From: Stutzerimonas stutzeri RCH2
Lineage (GTDB): Bacteria; Pseudomonadota; Gammaproteobacteria; Pseudomonadales; Pseudomonadaceae
Assembly (NCBI RefSeq): GCF_000327065.1
Contig: NC_019936.1
Coordinates: 4,244,001 to 4,308,000 of the forward strand
DNA: 64,000 nt
Direction of reading: 5' to 3'
In this document: positions 57,420 through 64,000 of the stretch, one piece after another
Position numbering within the stretch: the first letter of the stretch is position 1
How the letters are laid out: each line of letters begins with the position of its first letter
Program-made: the position numbers and the translations under genes
The notes under the pieces: generated by a model
Database searches by the model: none
The model's input: only the letters and a program-made list of their open reading frames with translations
What the model was told of the DNA's origin: nothing

Positions 57420-58700
57420 ATGAGCGTTAAAGACCAAGCAAGACTGGACCACATCACGGGCAATCCGACCAAGCGTGGACGGTTGTTCGTTGACCCTGGT
57501 ACTGCGGCAATCACCGATCTGTCGAAGGTCCGTCTGCTGCGTTGCGGCGTCGATACGGTTCGCCAGTTGTATCGCGGGCTGATCCGTCCAGAGATCATGG
57601 CGCTGTTCGAGAAAACGGGCGCGATGGTGGAGTTTGCTGGCGAAGTCTGGCACTCGGGACGGGTTGGCCGGGACTCTGGCTACCAATACAAGCTCCAGAA
57701 CGCTGACCTTGGGTTCATCCTGCTCATCAAGAATTTCAACGCCAAGCTGGAGAACATCGGGCCGCACCTGAAAATCGAGGTGTCGCCGCACGCCATCGAC
57801 GCGCTGTCGCCTGAGCGTCTGCAAGAGCGGATGGATTACTACGCGGCGGCAGTCATGACCAACCGCGAACGTAACCAGTGCGCCGTCCATTTGGCGTTGG
57901 ACCTCCAGGGCTGGAAGCCTCCAGTCGATCTGGTAGCCCGCCTGCACTGCCGCGCGCGAACGCATCGCGATATTTCCGGAATCAAGGAAATTCAGTGGGC
58001 CACCAAGTCCAGTGTTTACGGTCGGGGCGAAACGTCCATGTTCGGCTCGGCCAGCGGCGTGCAGCTCTGCATCTACAACAAGACCGAGCAGGCCCGCGCA
58101 ACCGACAAGCTCGACTACTGGGAAAGCGTGTGGCGTCGCCGTGACTCCTTCGACCCGACCGACCCTGACAACTACGATCCAGGCGCTGACGTGTGGCGCG
58201 TTGAGTTGCGCTATCACCACTCGGTCATCCAGCAGTTCGCCAGCGGCTCGATCAGTGCGAAGACCGGTGAGGCCATCGATACGGATTCGTTTTCGGCCTT
58301 CTCGGCTCATCTGGACGGCCTGTGGCGCTATGGCCTGAGCCAATTCAAGCTGATCGCCCGCCCCGGCTATTACGAGCCGATCTGGACGCTAATGCGTGAT
58401 GACGCGAGGGTCGATCTACCGGTCGATTCCCTGGTCGAGGAAACGGAGTACAAGCGCTATTACAAGACCTCAAGGGGCTTCTCGGGCAAGAACGTCGAGC
58501 TGTTCCTGGGAAACTTCGTAAGCCTGCTGGCACGGGAGCGAGTGGGCGCTAAGACCGCATTTGATCGATTGAAGCAATGGGAATGCTGGCCAGTGATCCG
58601 CGACCACTACGCCGCCAAGGACATGAGCGAGCGCGACCTCTACAAGCACATCAAGAACCTGTTACAGGAACGACACGTGCGATGGGGGCGTGCCGTCTGA
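57420..58700 (+). CDS. Phage replication initiation protein
   Basis: 426 residues from ATG 57420. It resembles the phage/plasmid replication proteins found after zot in Pf-like phages (VKDQARLDHITGNPTKRGRLFVDPG; QLCIYNKTEQARATDKLDYWESVW; WRVELRYHHSVIQQFA). It should nick the plus strand to start rolling-circle replication. The stop overlaps the integrase start (TGATG), so both genes are translated from one message. Confidence 0.8.
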   Translation: MSVKDQARLDHITGNPTKRGRLFVDPGTAAITDLSKVRLLRCGVDTVRQLYRGLIRPEIMALFEKTGAMVEFAGEVWHSGRVGRDSGYQYKLQNADLGFILLIKNFNAKLENIGPHLKIEVSPHAIDALSPERLQERMDYYAAAVMTNRERNQCAVHLALDLQGWKPPVDLVARLHCRARTHRDISGIKEIQWATKSSVYGRGETSMFGSASGVQLCIYNKTEQARATDKLDYWESVWRRRDSFDPTDPDNYDPGADVWRVELRYHHSVIQQFASGSISAKTGEAIDTDSFSAFSAHLDGLWRYGLSQFKLIARPGYYEPIWTLMRDDARVDLPVDSLVEETEYKRYYKTSRGFSGKNVELFLGNFVSLLARERVGAKTAFDRLKQWECWPVIRDHYAAKDMSERDLYKHIKNLLQERHVRWGRAV

Positions 58701-59740
58701 TGGCGATACTGGCACTGCCTGACGGTCGCTGGCGGGTCGATGTTGAACCGATCAAGGGCAAGCGATTCCGCAAGACCTTCAAGACCAAGGGCGAAGCCCA
58801 GCGGTTCGAGGCTACCTGTCGATCCAAGCTGATCGAAAGCCCGCAATGGTCACCAAAACCGAAGGATCGTCGTCGCCTGTCTCAACTGGTGGACTGCTGG
58901 GGGCGTCTGCACGGTCAGTCGCTGTCCGACTATGAGGGTCGGCGCGTCATCATGGATCGCATGGTCGAACGCCTGAAAGACCCTGTCGCCATAGCCTTCA
59001 CTGCTACCGATTTCGCGGAGTACCGCGCCAAGCGCCTCTCGTCCGGCATCAGCCCGAAAACGCTGAACAATGAGCTGTCTTACCTGCGGGCCATGTTCAA
59101 TGAGCTACGGCGACTTGGTGAGATCGAGTTCGAGAATCCGCTTTCGATGCTCAGGGCGATTCGTGTGCAGGAAAGGGAACTGTCCTGCCTCGACAGCCAT
59201 CAGATCGAACGGCTGTTCCAGGTACTGCGCAGCATGGTTCACCCACACGTGGAGCTGATCGCCACGATCTGTCTGGTGACCGGTTGCCGATGGGGTGAAG
59301 CGCAAGGGCTCACGATCAGTCGGGTGGGCGATGGCATGCTCCAGTTTGTGAACACGAAGTCGAAGCGTCGCCGTGTGGTGCCGATCGATCAGAAGCTAGC
59401 GGAGCGGATACGCCAGCACCTTCGGCAACACGGTGCGTTCACCAACTGCCGGGATCGGTTCGATGAAGCTGTGGTGCGTGCGGGGCTGGGTCTACCTGCG
59501 GGACAAAAGTCGCATGTGTTGCGGCATACCTTCGCCTCACACTTCATCGCGAACGGTGGCAATATCCTGACCTTGCAGAAGATACTCGGGCACTCGTCCC
59601 TGGCGATGACAATGCGGTACGCGCACCTTGCGCCCGATCATCTGCAAGACGTGTTAGCGTTTGGGCCTGCTAGGGATTTTCGACACTTCTTCGACACTCC
59701 CGCCTCTGAGCGACAGTCGGGGCAGGAAATTCCTTTGTAA
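58700..59740 (+). CDS. int: Tyrosine recombinase integrase
   Basis: 346 residues from ATG 58700. N-terminal arm-binding and core-binding domains, then the catalytic domain with Arg197 (TGCRWGEAQG), His272-x-x-Arg275 (HVLRHTFASHF), the LGHSS histidine, and nucleophile Tyr307 (MRYAHLAP). It catalyses attP x attB recombination at selC. The stop codon is only 8 bp from the first base of selC. Confidence 0.93.
   Translation: MAILALPDGRWRVDVEPIKGKRFRKTFKTKGEAQRFEATCRSKLIESPQWSPKPKDRRRLSQLVDCWGRLHGQSLSDYEGRRVIMDRMVERLKDPVAIAFTATDFAEYRAKRLSSGISPKTLNNELSYLRAMFNELRRLGEIEFENPLSMLRAIRVQERELSCLDSHQIERLFQVLRSMVHPHVELIATICLVTGCRWGEAQGLTISRVGDGMLQFVNTKSKRRRVVPIDQKLAERIRQHLRQHGAFTNCRDRFDEAVVRAGLGLPAGQKSHVLRHTFASHFIANGGNILTLQKILGHSSLAMTMRYAHLAPDHLQDVLAFGPARDFRHFFDTPASERQSGQEIPL
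59678..59697 (+). repeat. Right candidate integrase arm-type site
   Basis: Tandem TTCGACAC copies inside the 3' end of int, 47 bp before attR; 19 of 20 bases match 48989-49008. Confidence 0.45.
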
Positions 59741-59744
59741 ATCA

Positions 59745-59787
59745 ATAAGGAAGGCAATCGCACCCGGTGGTGCGGCCGGGCTTCAAA
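59745..59787 (+). repeat. attR core (inside intact selC)
   Basis: 43-bp perfect match to attL. It starts 4 bp before the tRNA and ends just after the anticodon, so recombination leaves the 3' half of selC joined to a phage-borne 5' half that is identical to the original. Confidence 0.92.
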
Positions 59788-59844
59788 CCCGGTTGGGGAC
59801 GGCAGCCGTTCCCGGGTGAGTTCGACTCTCACTGCCTTCCGCCA
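59749..59844 (+). tRNA. selC: tRNA-Sec (anticodon UCA)
   Basis: 96 nt. The 8-bp acceptor stem GGAAGGCA/TGCCTTCC, TCA anticodon at 59783-59785, long variable arm (GGGGACGGCAGCCGTTCCC region), T arm GGTTCGA-like GAGTTCGACTC, and encoded GCCA are as in bacterial selC. It serves UGA decoding in fdnG. In the lysogen its upstream DNA is phage sequence: it lies 8 bp after int and 10.9 kb from selB. Confidence 0.95.
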
Positions 59845-59988
59845 TTTCGACTCACACGCCCGACTCCCAAACCCTCGACACCTACCCCGCGACAGCCCGT
59901 CCCACCTCGCAATATCAAAAAGCCATCGCACTTCAACGCGAAGCGCGTCACAATCGCGGCTTTTCTTTCCAGGGATAGGAGAGACGTC

Positions 59989-60306
59989 GTGGGTAACTCG
60001 CCAGACGAGCGCCGTGCGTTGCACGCGCTGCGTGACCATATCGATTGCCTACTGGCCGAAGGAGCGTCCGTTGTCGGTCGCGACCCGGTGCAGCTGAGTT
60101 TTCAGGGCCGGACGTTGACGGTGCAGCACGGGATACTGCTCAACGAGAACGGCCATCAGGACCTGATCGAGACGCTTGCCGAGCTGGAGTGGACGAACAA
60201 GCGCACTCGCGATCTAGCCATCGATATCTGCATCCGCCAGCTAGACCATGCGATCAAGGCGAGCTGCTTCGACGCGCTGGAAAGCTCAAAGCCCGACAAG
60301 CCCTGA
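59989..60306 (+). CDS. Conserved-looking small protein of unknown function
   Basis: 105 residues from GTG 59989 with AGGAGAG upstream; longer in-frame starts run back into selC and are rejected. Charged, mostly helical-looking, no signal or membrane segment (ALHALRDHIDCLLAEGASVV; TLAELEWTNKRTRDLAIDI). I do not recognise a family. It is the first chromosomal gene after the prophage. Confidence 0.6.
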   Translation: MGNSPDERRALHALRDHIDCLLAEGASVVGRDPVQLSFQGRTLTVQHGILLNENGHQDLIETLAELEWTNKRTRDLAIDICIRQLDHAIKASCFDALESSKPDKP

Positions 60307-60384
60307 CAGGCCAAGCGCAACGCGGTGATTCTCTTTGCGCGGTGTGTGGGATGGCTGCAGTCTTCTACCGCGCTTCCAGTACCG

Positions 60385-60849
60385 CTACTTCCACTGCAAC
60401 GCCTGCACATGGGCGTTGGCTGGGTCGAAGTTGTCCAGCCGCATACGTTCGGCGATGGCGGCTTCGGCGGCCTTGCCCAGCGGGAACTCCTCGCGCACGG
60501 CGCCCCAGTCTTCCGGCCTCAGGCGGACCAGCCAGCCATCACCGTAACAATCCTGATTGATCAGCGCCGGCCGCTCGAGTAGCGCTTCGTTGACGGCCAG
60601 CAGCTCACCGGCGAGGGGGCTGCGCGCTGAGGATGCGGCCTTGGCGAACTCGACCACACCGAAGCTGCGCTCGCGCTCGATACGGGCGCCGACGCGTTTG
60701 GGAGTGAAGGCGAATATCTGGCCGTAGAGTGCGCAGCCGTAGGCGGTCAGGCCAAGGGTGACACTGCCATCTACCTCTTCACGCAGCCACAGACTGTGCT
60801 CCGGCGCGTAACGCAGCGCGTCGGGGAAGTCGAGACCCTGCACATTCAT
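60385..60849 (-). CDS. Glycine cleavage H-like lipoyl-carrier protein
   Basis: 154 residues from ATG 60849, overlapping the DsrE-like stop (ATGA). The lipoyl-lysine site VVEFAKAASSARSPLAGELLAVNEAL and the LINQDCYGDGWLVRL block match GcvH. No gcvT/gcvP genes are near, so it is unlikely to be the housekeeping H protein. Coupling to a DsrE-like sulfurtransferase recalls lipoate-bound sulfur carriers. Confidence 0.82.
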   Translation of the reverse strand: MNVQGLDFPDALRYAPEHSLWLREEVDGSVTLGLTAYGCALYGQIFAFTPKRVGARIERERSFGVVEFAKAASSARSPLAGELLAVNEALLERPALINQDCYGDGWLVRLRPEDWGAVREEFPLGKAAEAAIAERMRLDNFDPANAHVQALQWK

Positions 60850-61220
60850 AACGTCAGCACCCGGTCGTACTCGAGGATCATCTGCGCCAGCTCGCCGCCG
60901 CTGGAAATTTCGTCCAGTTCGGCGATCAGCGTCGCAGGGTCGACCTGCACGCCCGGCTGCCGGCACATCAGCAGGCGCGCGCCGGCCTGCTTGGCGTTGC
61001 GGATGAAGTGCAGTACCGGCTCGCCGCCTTCCACCGCGCGCAGCGATTCGGCCACCTCGCGCCGCGCCAGCTGCACACCCTCGCCGGTGAGATAAAGGGT
61101 TACTTCGGCGTCCATGCAGGCCAACAGCGTGGCGATATGAAAAGGCGCGGCGCAGCGCGCCGGTGTGCTGCGGCCGCTGGCGACAAGGATCAGCACGCGT
61201 TGTGAACCGTTGTGTTCCAT
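60846..61220 (-). CDS. DsrE-like protein
   Basis: 124 residues. DsrE/TusD-like fold pattern: RVLILVASGRSTPARCAAPFHIATLLACMDAEVTLYLTGEGVQL, with a conserved-position Cys in LLMCRQPGV. Such proteins shuttle sulfane sulfur between carriers. First gene of a two-gene unit with the H-like lipoyl protein. Confidence 0.78.
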   Translation of the reverse strand: MEHNGSQRVLILVASGRSTPARCAAPFHIATLLACMDAEVTLYLTGEGVQLARREVAESLRAVEGGEPVLHFIRNAKQAGARLLMCRQPGVQVDPATLIAELDEISSGGELAQMILEYDRVLTL

Positions 61221-61367
61221 AAGCCCTCATGCCCAAGCCGGCGAGCTAAGTCGTCATAAGCACGTTCGCCGTCGTTCGAACCATAGCGCGAAACTATCAT
61301 CACCATAGCCTACAGTTCTGTATTGATGGTCTAGGATTTTCACGGATGCACTAAAAGGAGATGGAGC

Positions 61368-62549
61368 ATGCTGGCGACATTGCTACCGGCCCTGAAAGAA
61401 CTCGCCTTGCCGCTGAAGCTGCAACTGTGGGACGGCAAAGAGATCGACATCGGGCCCGCCCCCTGCGTCACCTTGGTTATCAAGGACCCGAACCTGGTAA
61501 CCCGATTGGCGCAGCCGAGCCTGGTCGTGTTCGGTGCGGCCTACGTCGAGGGGCAGATCGACCTGCTCGGGCCGGTGCATGAGGTGATCCGCATCGGCGA
61601 TGTGATCACCCGGGCGCTGGGCGAGGACGACTTTCCGCTGCCGTCACGCGAGGCGCACGACAAGACGACCGATGCAGAAGCCATTTCCTATCACTACGAC
61701 CTGTCCAACGATTTCTACCGGCTCTGGCTGGACAAGGACATGGTCTATTCCTGCGCCTATTTCGAAACCGGCAGCGAGGACCTCGAGCAGGCGCAGCAGG
61801 CCAAGCTGCGCCACCTGTGCCGCAAGCTGCGGCTCAAGCCAGGCGAGCGTCTGCTGGATGTCGGCTGCGGCTGGGGCGGCCTGGCTCGCTACGCCGCGCG
61901 TGAGTTCGGCGCGAAGGTTTTCGGCATCACCCTCAGCCGCGAACAGCTCGAGCTGGCGCGCGAACGGGTAGCCGCCGAAGGCCTGCAAAAGCAGATCACC
62001 CTGGAGCTGATGGACTATCGCGATCTGCCGCAGGATGGCCGTTTCGACAAGGTCGTCAGCGTCGGCATGTTCGAGCATGTCGGCCACGCCAACCTGTCGC
62101 TGTACTGCCAGCGGCTGTTCGACGCCGTGCGCCCGGGCGGGCTGGTGATGAACCACGGCATCACCGCCCGACACATCGACGGCCGCCCGGTCGGGCACGG
62201 TGCGGGCGAGTTTATTGACCGCTACGTATTCCCCCACGGCGAACTGCCGCATCTGGTGAACATCAGCAGCTGCATCAGCGAGGCCGGGCTGGAAATCGTC
62301 GATGTGGAAAGCCTGCGCCTGCACTACGCGCGCACGCTGGACTTCTGGAGTGAGCGGCTGGAAGCGCAGCTGGAGCAGGCAAAACAGATGGTCCCCGAAC
62401 GCGCGCTGCGCATCTGGCGCCTCTATCTGGCCGGTTGCGCCTACGGCTTCCGCCACAACTGGATCAACCTGCACCAGATCCTCGCCAGCAAGCCGCTGGC
62501 GGATGGCTCCCACGAGCTGCCGTGGAGTCGGGCGGACCTTTATAGCTGA
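61368..62549 (+). CDS. cfa: Cyclopropane-fatty-acyl-phospholipid synthase family protein
   Basis: 393 residues; AAGGAG lies about 10 bp before ATG 61368. SAM-dependent methylene transfer to unsaturated phospholipid acyl chains at the membrane surface. The SAM loop LLDVGCGWGGLARYAA, EHYDL-type motif SYHYDLSNDFYRLWLD, the Cys in YSCAYF, and FEHVGHANL are family features. Typically induced in stationary phase or stress; no promoter could be assigned. Confidence 0.92.
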   Translation: MLATLLPALKELALPLKLQLWDGKEIDIGPAPCVTLVIKDPNLVTRLAQPSLVVFGAAYVEGQIDLLGPVHEVIRIGDVITRALGEDDFPLPSREAHDKTTDAEAISYHYDLSNDFYRLWLDKDMVYSCAYFETGSEDLEQAQQAKLRHLCRKLRLKPGERLLDVGCGWGGLARYAAREFGAKVFGITLSREQLELARERVAAEGLQKQITLELMDYRDLPQDGRFDKVVSVGMFEHVGHANLSLYCQRLFDAVRPGGLVMNHGITARHIDGRPVGHGAGEFIDRYVFPHGELPHLVNISSCISEAGLEIVDVESLRLHYARTLDFWSERLEAQLEQAKQMVPERALRIWRLYLAGCAYGFRHNWINLHQILASKPLADGSHELPWSRADLYS

Positions 62550-62590
62550 CTGCCGCCGCGCCCGGGACGGGGGGGCGCAGCGGATAGCGA

Positions 62591-63442
62591 TCAGCGCAGC
62601 AACAGCAGCGGCGTCGAGGTGGTGCGGATCATGTTGGTGGTGGTGCTGCCAACGAAGAACTGGCGAATGCGCGAGTGCCCGTAGGCGCCCATCACCAGCA
62701 GGTCGATACCGTGCTCGGCCTGATAGGCATGCAGGGTCGGCTCGACTTCACCGGCACGAATGGCGATTTCCACGTTGAAGCCGGCGGCGGTCAGCACGCC
62801 ACGGGCATTTTCCAGCTGCGCCTGGTTGTCGGCGGTGTCCGCCGCGACCATCACCAGATGAATCGGCATGTCCTTGAACAGCGGGCTGCCGGCGAGCATC
62901 TCCACACCCTTGCGGCTGGTGGCGCTGCCGTCGAAGGCGAGCATCACGCTTTGCGGTTCGCTGAAATCGCCAGGGGCAACCAAGATCGGCCGCTGCATGG
63001 TGCGGATGACGTTTTCCAGCTGGCTGCCGATGTGCTGGATGGCGTCGCCGCTGTCCTCGCCCTGGCGACCGATGACCAGCAGGCGCGTCTCGCTTTGCAG
63101 ATCACGCAGGGATTCGACCAGATCACCGTGGCGCTGCCGGCACTCGGGCTGGGCGACGCCGGCGGAGATCGCCCGCTGGCGTGCCGAATCGAGCATCATC
63201 CGGCCCTCTTCCAGCGCCAGCTTGGCGCGCTTCTCGTCCAGCGTCGCCAGTTCCTGCAGGAGGAATTCACGGCTGCCGAGGCCAATGATGCCGCTCAGGT
63301 CGCCCGACACCGGATACTGCTGGCGGTCGAGCACATGCAGCAGCGTCAGGGGCGCGTCCAGGCGCTTGCTGGCCCAGGCCGAATAGTCGCAAACCGCCGC
63401 AGCCTGCGGTGATCCGTCGATACACGCCATTACGTGGGTCAT
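62591..63442 (-). CDS. Tandem-domain universal stress protein
   Basis: 283 residues with two UspA domains (about 1-140 and 150-283). The second has the ATP-binding pattern VMGAYGHSRIRQFFVGSTTTNMI; the first has LLVIGRQGEDSGDAIQHIGSQLENVI. It starts 14 bp after the SulP-type transporter stop, so the pair is probably one operon. Confidence 0.9.
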   Translation of the reverse strand: MTHVMACIDGSPQAAAVCDYSAWASKRLDAPLTLLHVLDRQQYPVSGDLSGIIGLGSREFLLQELATLDEKRAKLALEEGRMMLDSARQRAISAGVAQPECRQRHGDLVESLRDLQSETRLLVIGRQGEDSGDAIQHIGSQLENVIRTMQRPILVAPGDFSEPQSVMLAFDGSATSRKGVEMLAGSPLFKDMPIHLVMVAADTADNQAQLENARGVLTAAGFNVEIAIRAGEVEPTLHAYQAEHGIDLLVMGAYGHSRIRQFFVGSTTTNMIRTTSTPLLLLR

Positions 63443-63456
63443 TGTCGTTCTCCTGG

Positions 63457-64000
63457 TCAGTGGCTCATGAGCTTGTCGATGGCCTCGGGTTTGTCATGCA
63501 CACCGAAGCGGTCGACGATGGTGGCGCTGGCTTCGTTCAGACCCAGCACTTCGACCTCGGTGCCTTCGCGGCGGAACTTGATGACCACCTTGTCCAGCGC
63601 CGCCACGGCAGTGATGTCCCAGAAATGTGCGCGGGACAGGTCGATGGTGACCTTGCCGAGCGCTTCCTTGAAATCGAACGCACCGGTGAATTTATCCGAT
63701 GAGCTGAAGAATACCTGCCCGATGACCTTGTAGGTGCGCTGATTGCCGGTGGCGTCTAGCTCCGAGCCGATGTGCAGGTAATGGCCGACCTTGTTGGCAA
63801 AGAACATCGCCGCCAGCAGCACGCCCGCCAGAACACCGTAGGCCAGGTTGTGAGTGAAGACCACCACCACCACGGTGACGACCATGACGATGTTGGTGGA
63901 AAGCGGATAGCGCTTGAGGTTGCGCAGCGAATCCCAGCTGAAGGTGCCGATCGACACCATGATCATCACCGCAACCAGCGCGGCCATGGGGATCTGCCCG
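63457..64000 (-). CDS. SulP-family anion transporter, C-terminal part (cut by window edge)
   Basis: About 180 residues are visible; the gene continues beyond the right edge. Final membrane segments (PMAALVAVMIMVSIGTFSW; VMVVTVVVVVFTHNLAYGVLAGVLLAAMFF) are followed by a STAS domain (about the last 100 residues; VTIDLSRAHFWDITAVAALDKVV). SulP proteins move sulfate, bicarbonate or other anions; substrate cannot be told from this part. Confidence 0.88.
   Translation of the reverse strand, partial: GQIPMAALVAVMIMVSIGTFSWDSLRNLKRYPLSTNIVMVVTVVVVVFTHNLAYGVLAGVLLAAMFFANKVGHYLHIGSELDATGNQRTYKVIGQVFFSSSDKFTGAFDFKEALGKVTIDLSRAHFWDITAVAALDKVVIKFRREGTEVEVLGLNEASATIVDRFGVHDKPEAIDKLMSH

Larger units (their letters stand above)
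48842..59787. mobile_element. Filamentous (Pf-like inovirus) prophage integrated in selC
   Basis: A 43-bp perfect direct repeat (48842-48884 and 59745-59787) bounds about 10.9 kb with a complete inovirus gene order: repressor and excisionase-like genes, early small proteins, major coat protein and terminator, pIII, pVI, Zot/pI, replication protein and tyrosine integrase. The left 3 kb (deaminase and an opposite-strand membrane protein) is visibly more AT-rich at the deaminase and is accessory to the phage core. All structural genes are intact by length, so the element may be active. Confidence 0.92.

Overview
The window looks like chromosome of the Pseudomonas stutzeri group (Stutzerimonas) or a close relative. 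The GC-rich codon use, the ectABCD-ask operon, HexR next to zwf, split pyruvate carboxylase (pycA/pycB), a PA3496-type small protein and a Pf-like filamentous prophage all fit that placement. It rests on recalled family resemblance and gene order, not on a database search.

Layout. 1-3.6 kb: end of a QuiC1-type 3-dehydroshikimate dehydratase, co-directional with a stand-alone adenylation-carrier-thioesterase protein. 3.7-12 kb: acidic amino acid and amide use (LysR regulator, aspartate ammonia-lyase, dicarboxylate/amino-acid symporter, HTH regulator, Ala/Gly symporter, asparaginase, periplasmic binding protein). 12-18.4 kb, all on the minus strand: carbonic anhydrase, glutaminase, an SbtB-like PII protein, an SbtA-like bicarbonate permease, then pyruvate carboxylase B and A with a divergent LysR gene. 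19.5-22.3 kb: HexR and glucose-6-phosphate dehydrogenase with a HexR-type operator. 22.9-27.7 kb: ectoine/hydroxyectoine operon with its dedicated aspartokinase. 27.9-39.6 kb: housekeeping and signalling genes (DUF465, TrhP/YegQ, a PAS-GGDEF-EAL protein, UvrD, an orphan TRAP binding protein, a Tim44-like protein, a hydrolase + Ohr pair with an AraC regulator).

39.7-48.8 kb holds a selenium-dependent formate dehydrogenase-N type operon (in-frame UGA and SECIS hairpin in fdnG; fdnH, fdnI) followed by fdhE-selA-selB with overlapping junctions. The selenocysteine tRNA gene selC belongs directly after selB. Here a filamentous prophage of about 10.9 kb (48842-59787) has entered the 5' half of selC, leaving a truncated copy next to selB and the intact 96-nt tRNA at the far end, 8 bp after the phage integrase stop codon.

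The prophage carries, left to right: an accessory block with a DcdV/AvcD-type deoxycytidylate deaminase (anti-phage nucleotide depletion) preceded by a short ORF/candidate antitoxin RNA region; an opposite-strand membrane protein; a repressor and an excisionase-like gene separated by repeated operators; early small genes; the major coat protein and terminator; pIII-, pVI- and Zot(pI)-like genes; a large nested hairpin (candidate origin/packaging signal); the replication protein; and a tyrosine integrase. After the prophage come a small unknown gene, a DsrE-like protein paired with a lipoyl H-like protein, cyclopropane fatty acid synthase, a universal stress protein and the cut-off end of a SulP transporter.

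The observations most worth following up are the deaminase defence cargo in the filamentous prophage; the capture of selC expression by the prophage; the QuiC + adenylation-carrier-thioesterase pair with a cysteine nucleophile; the bicarbonate supply cluster beside pyruvate carboxylase; and the DsrE/lipoyl-carrier pair.
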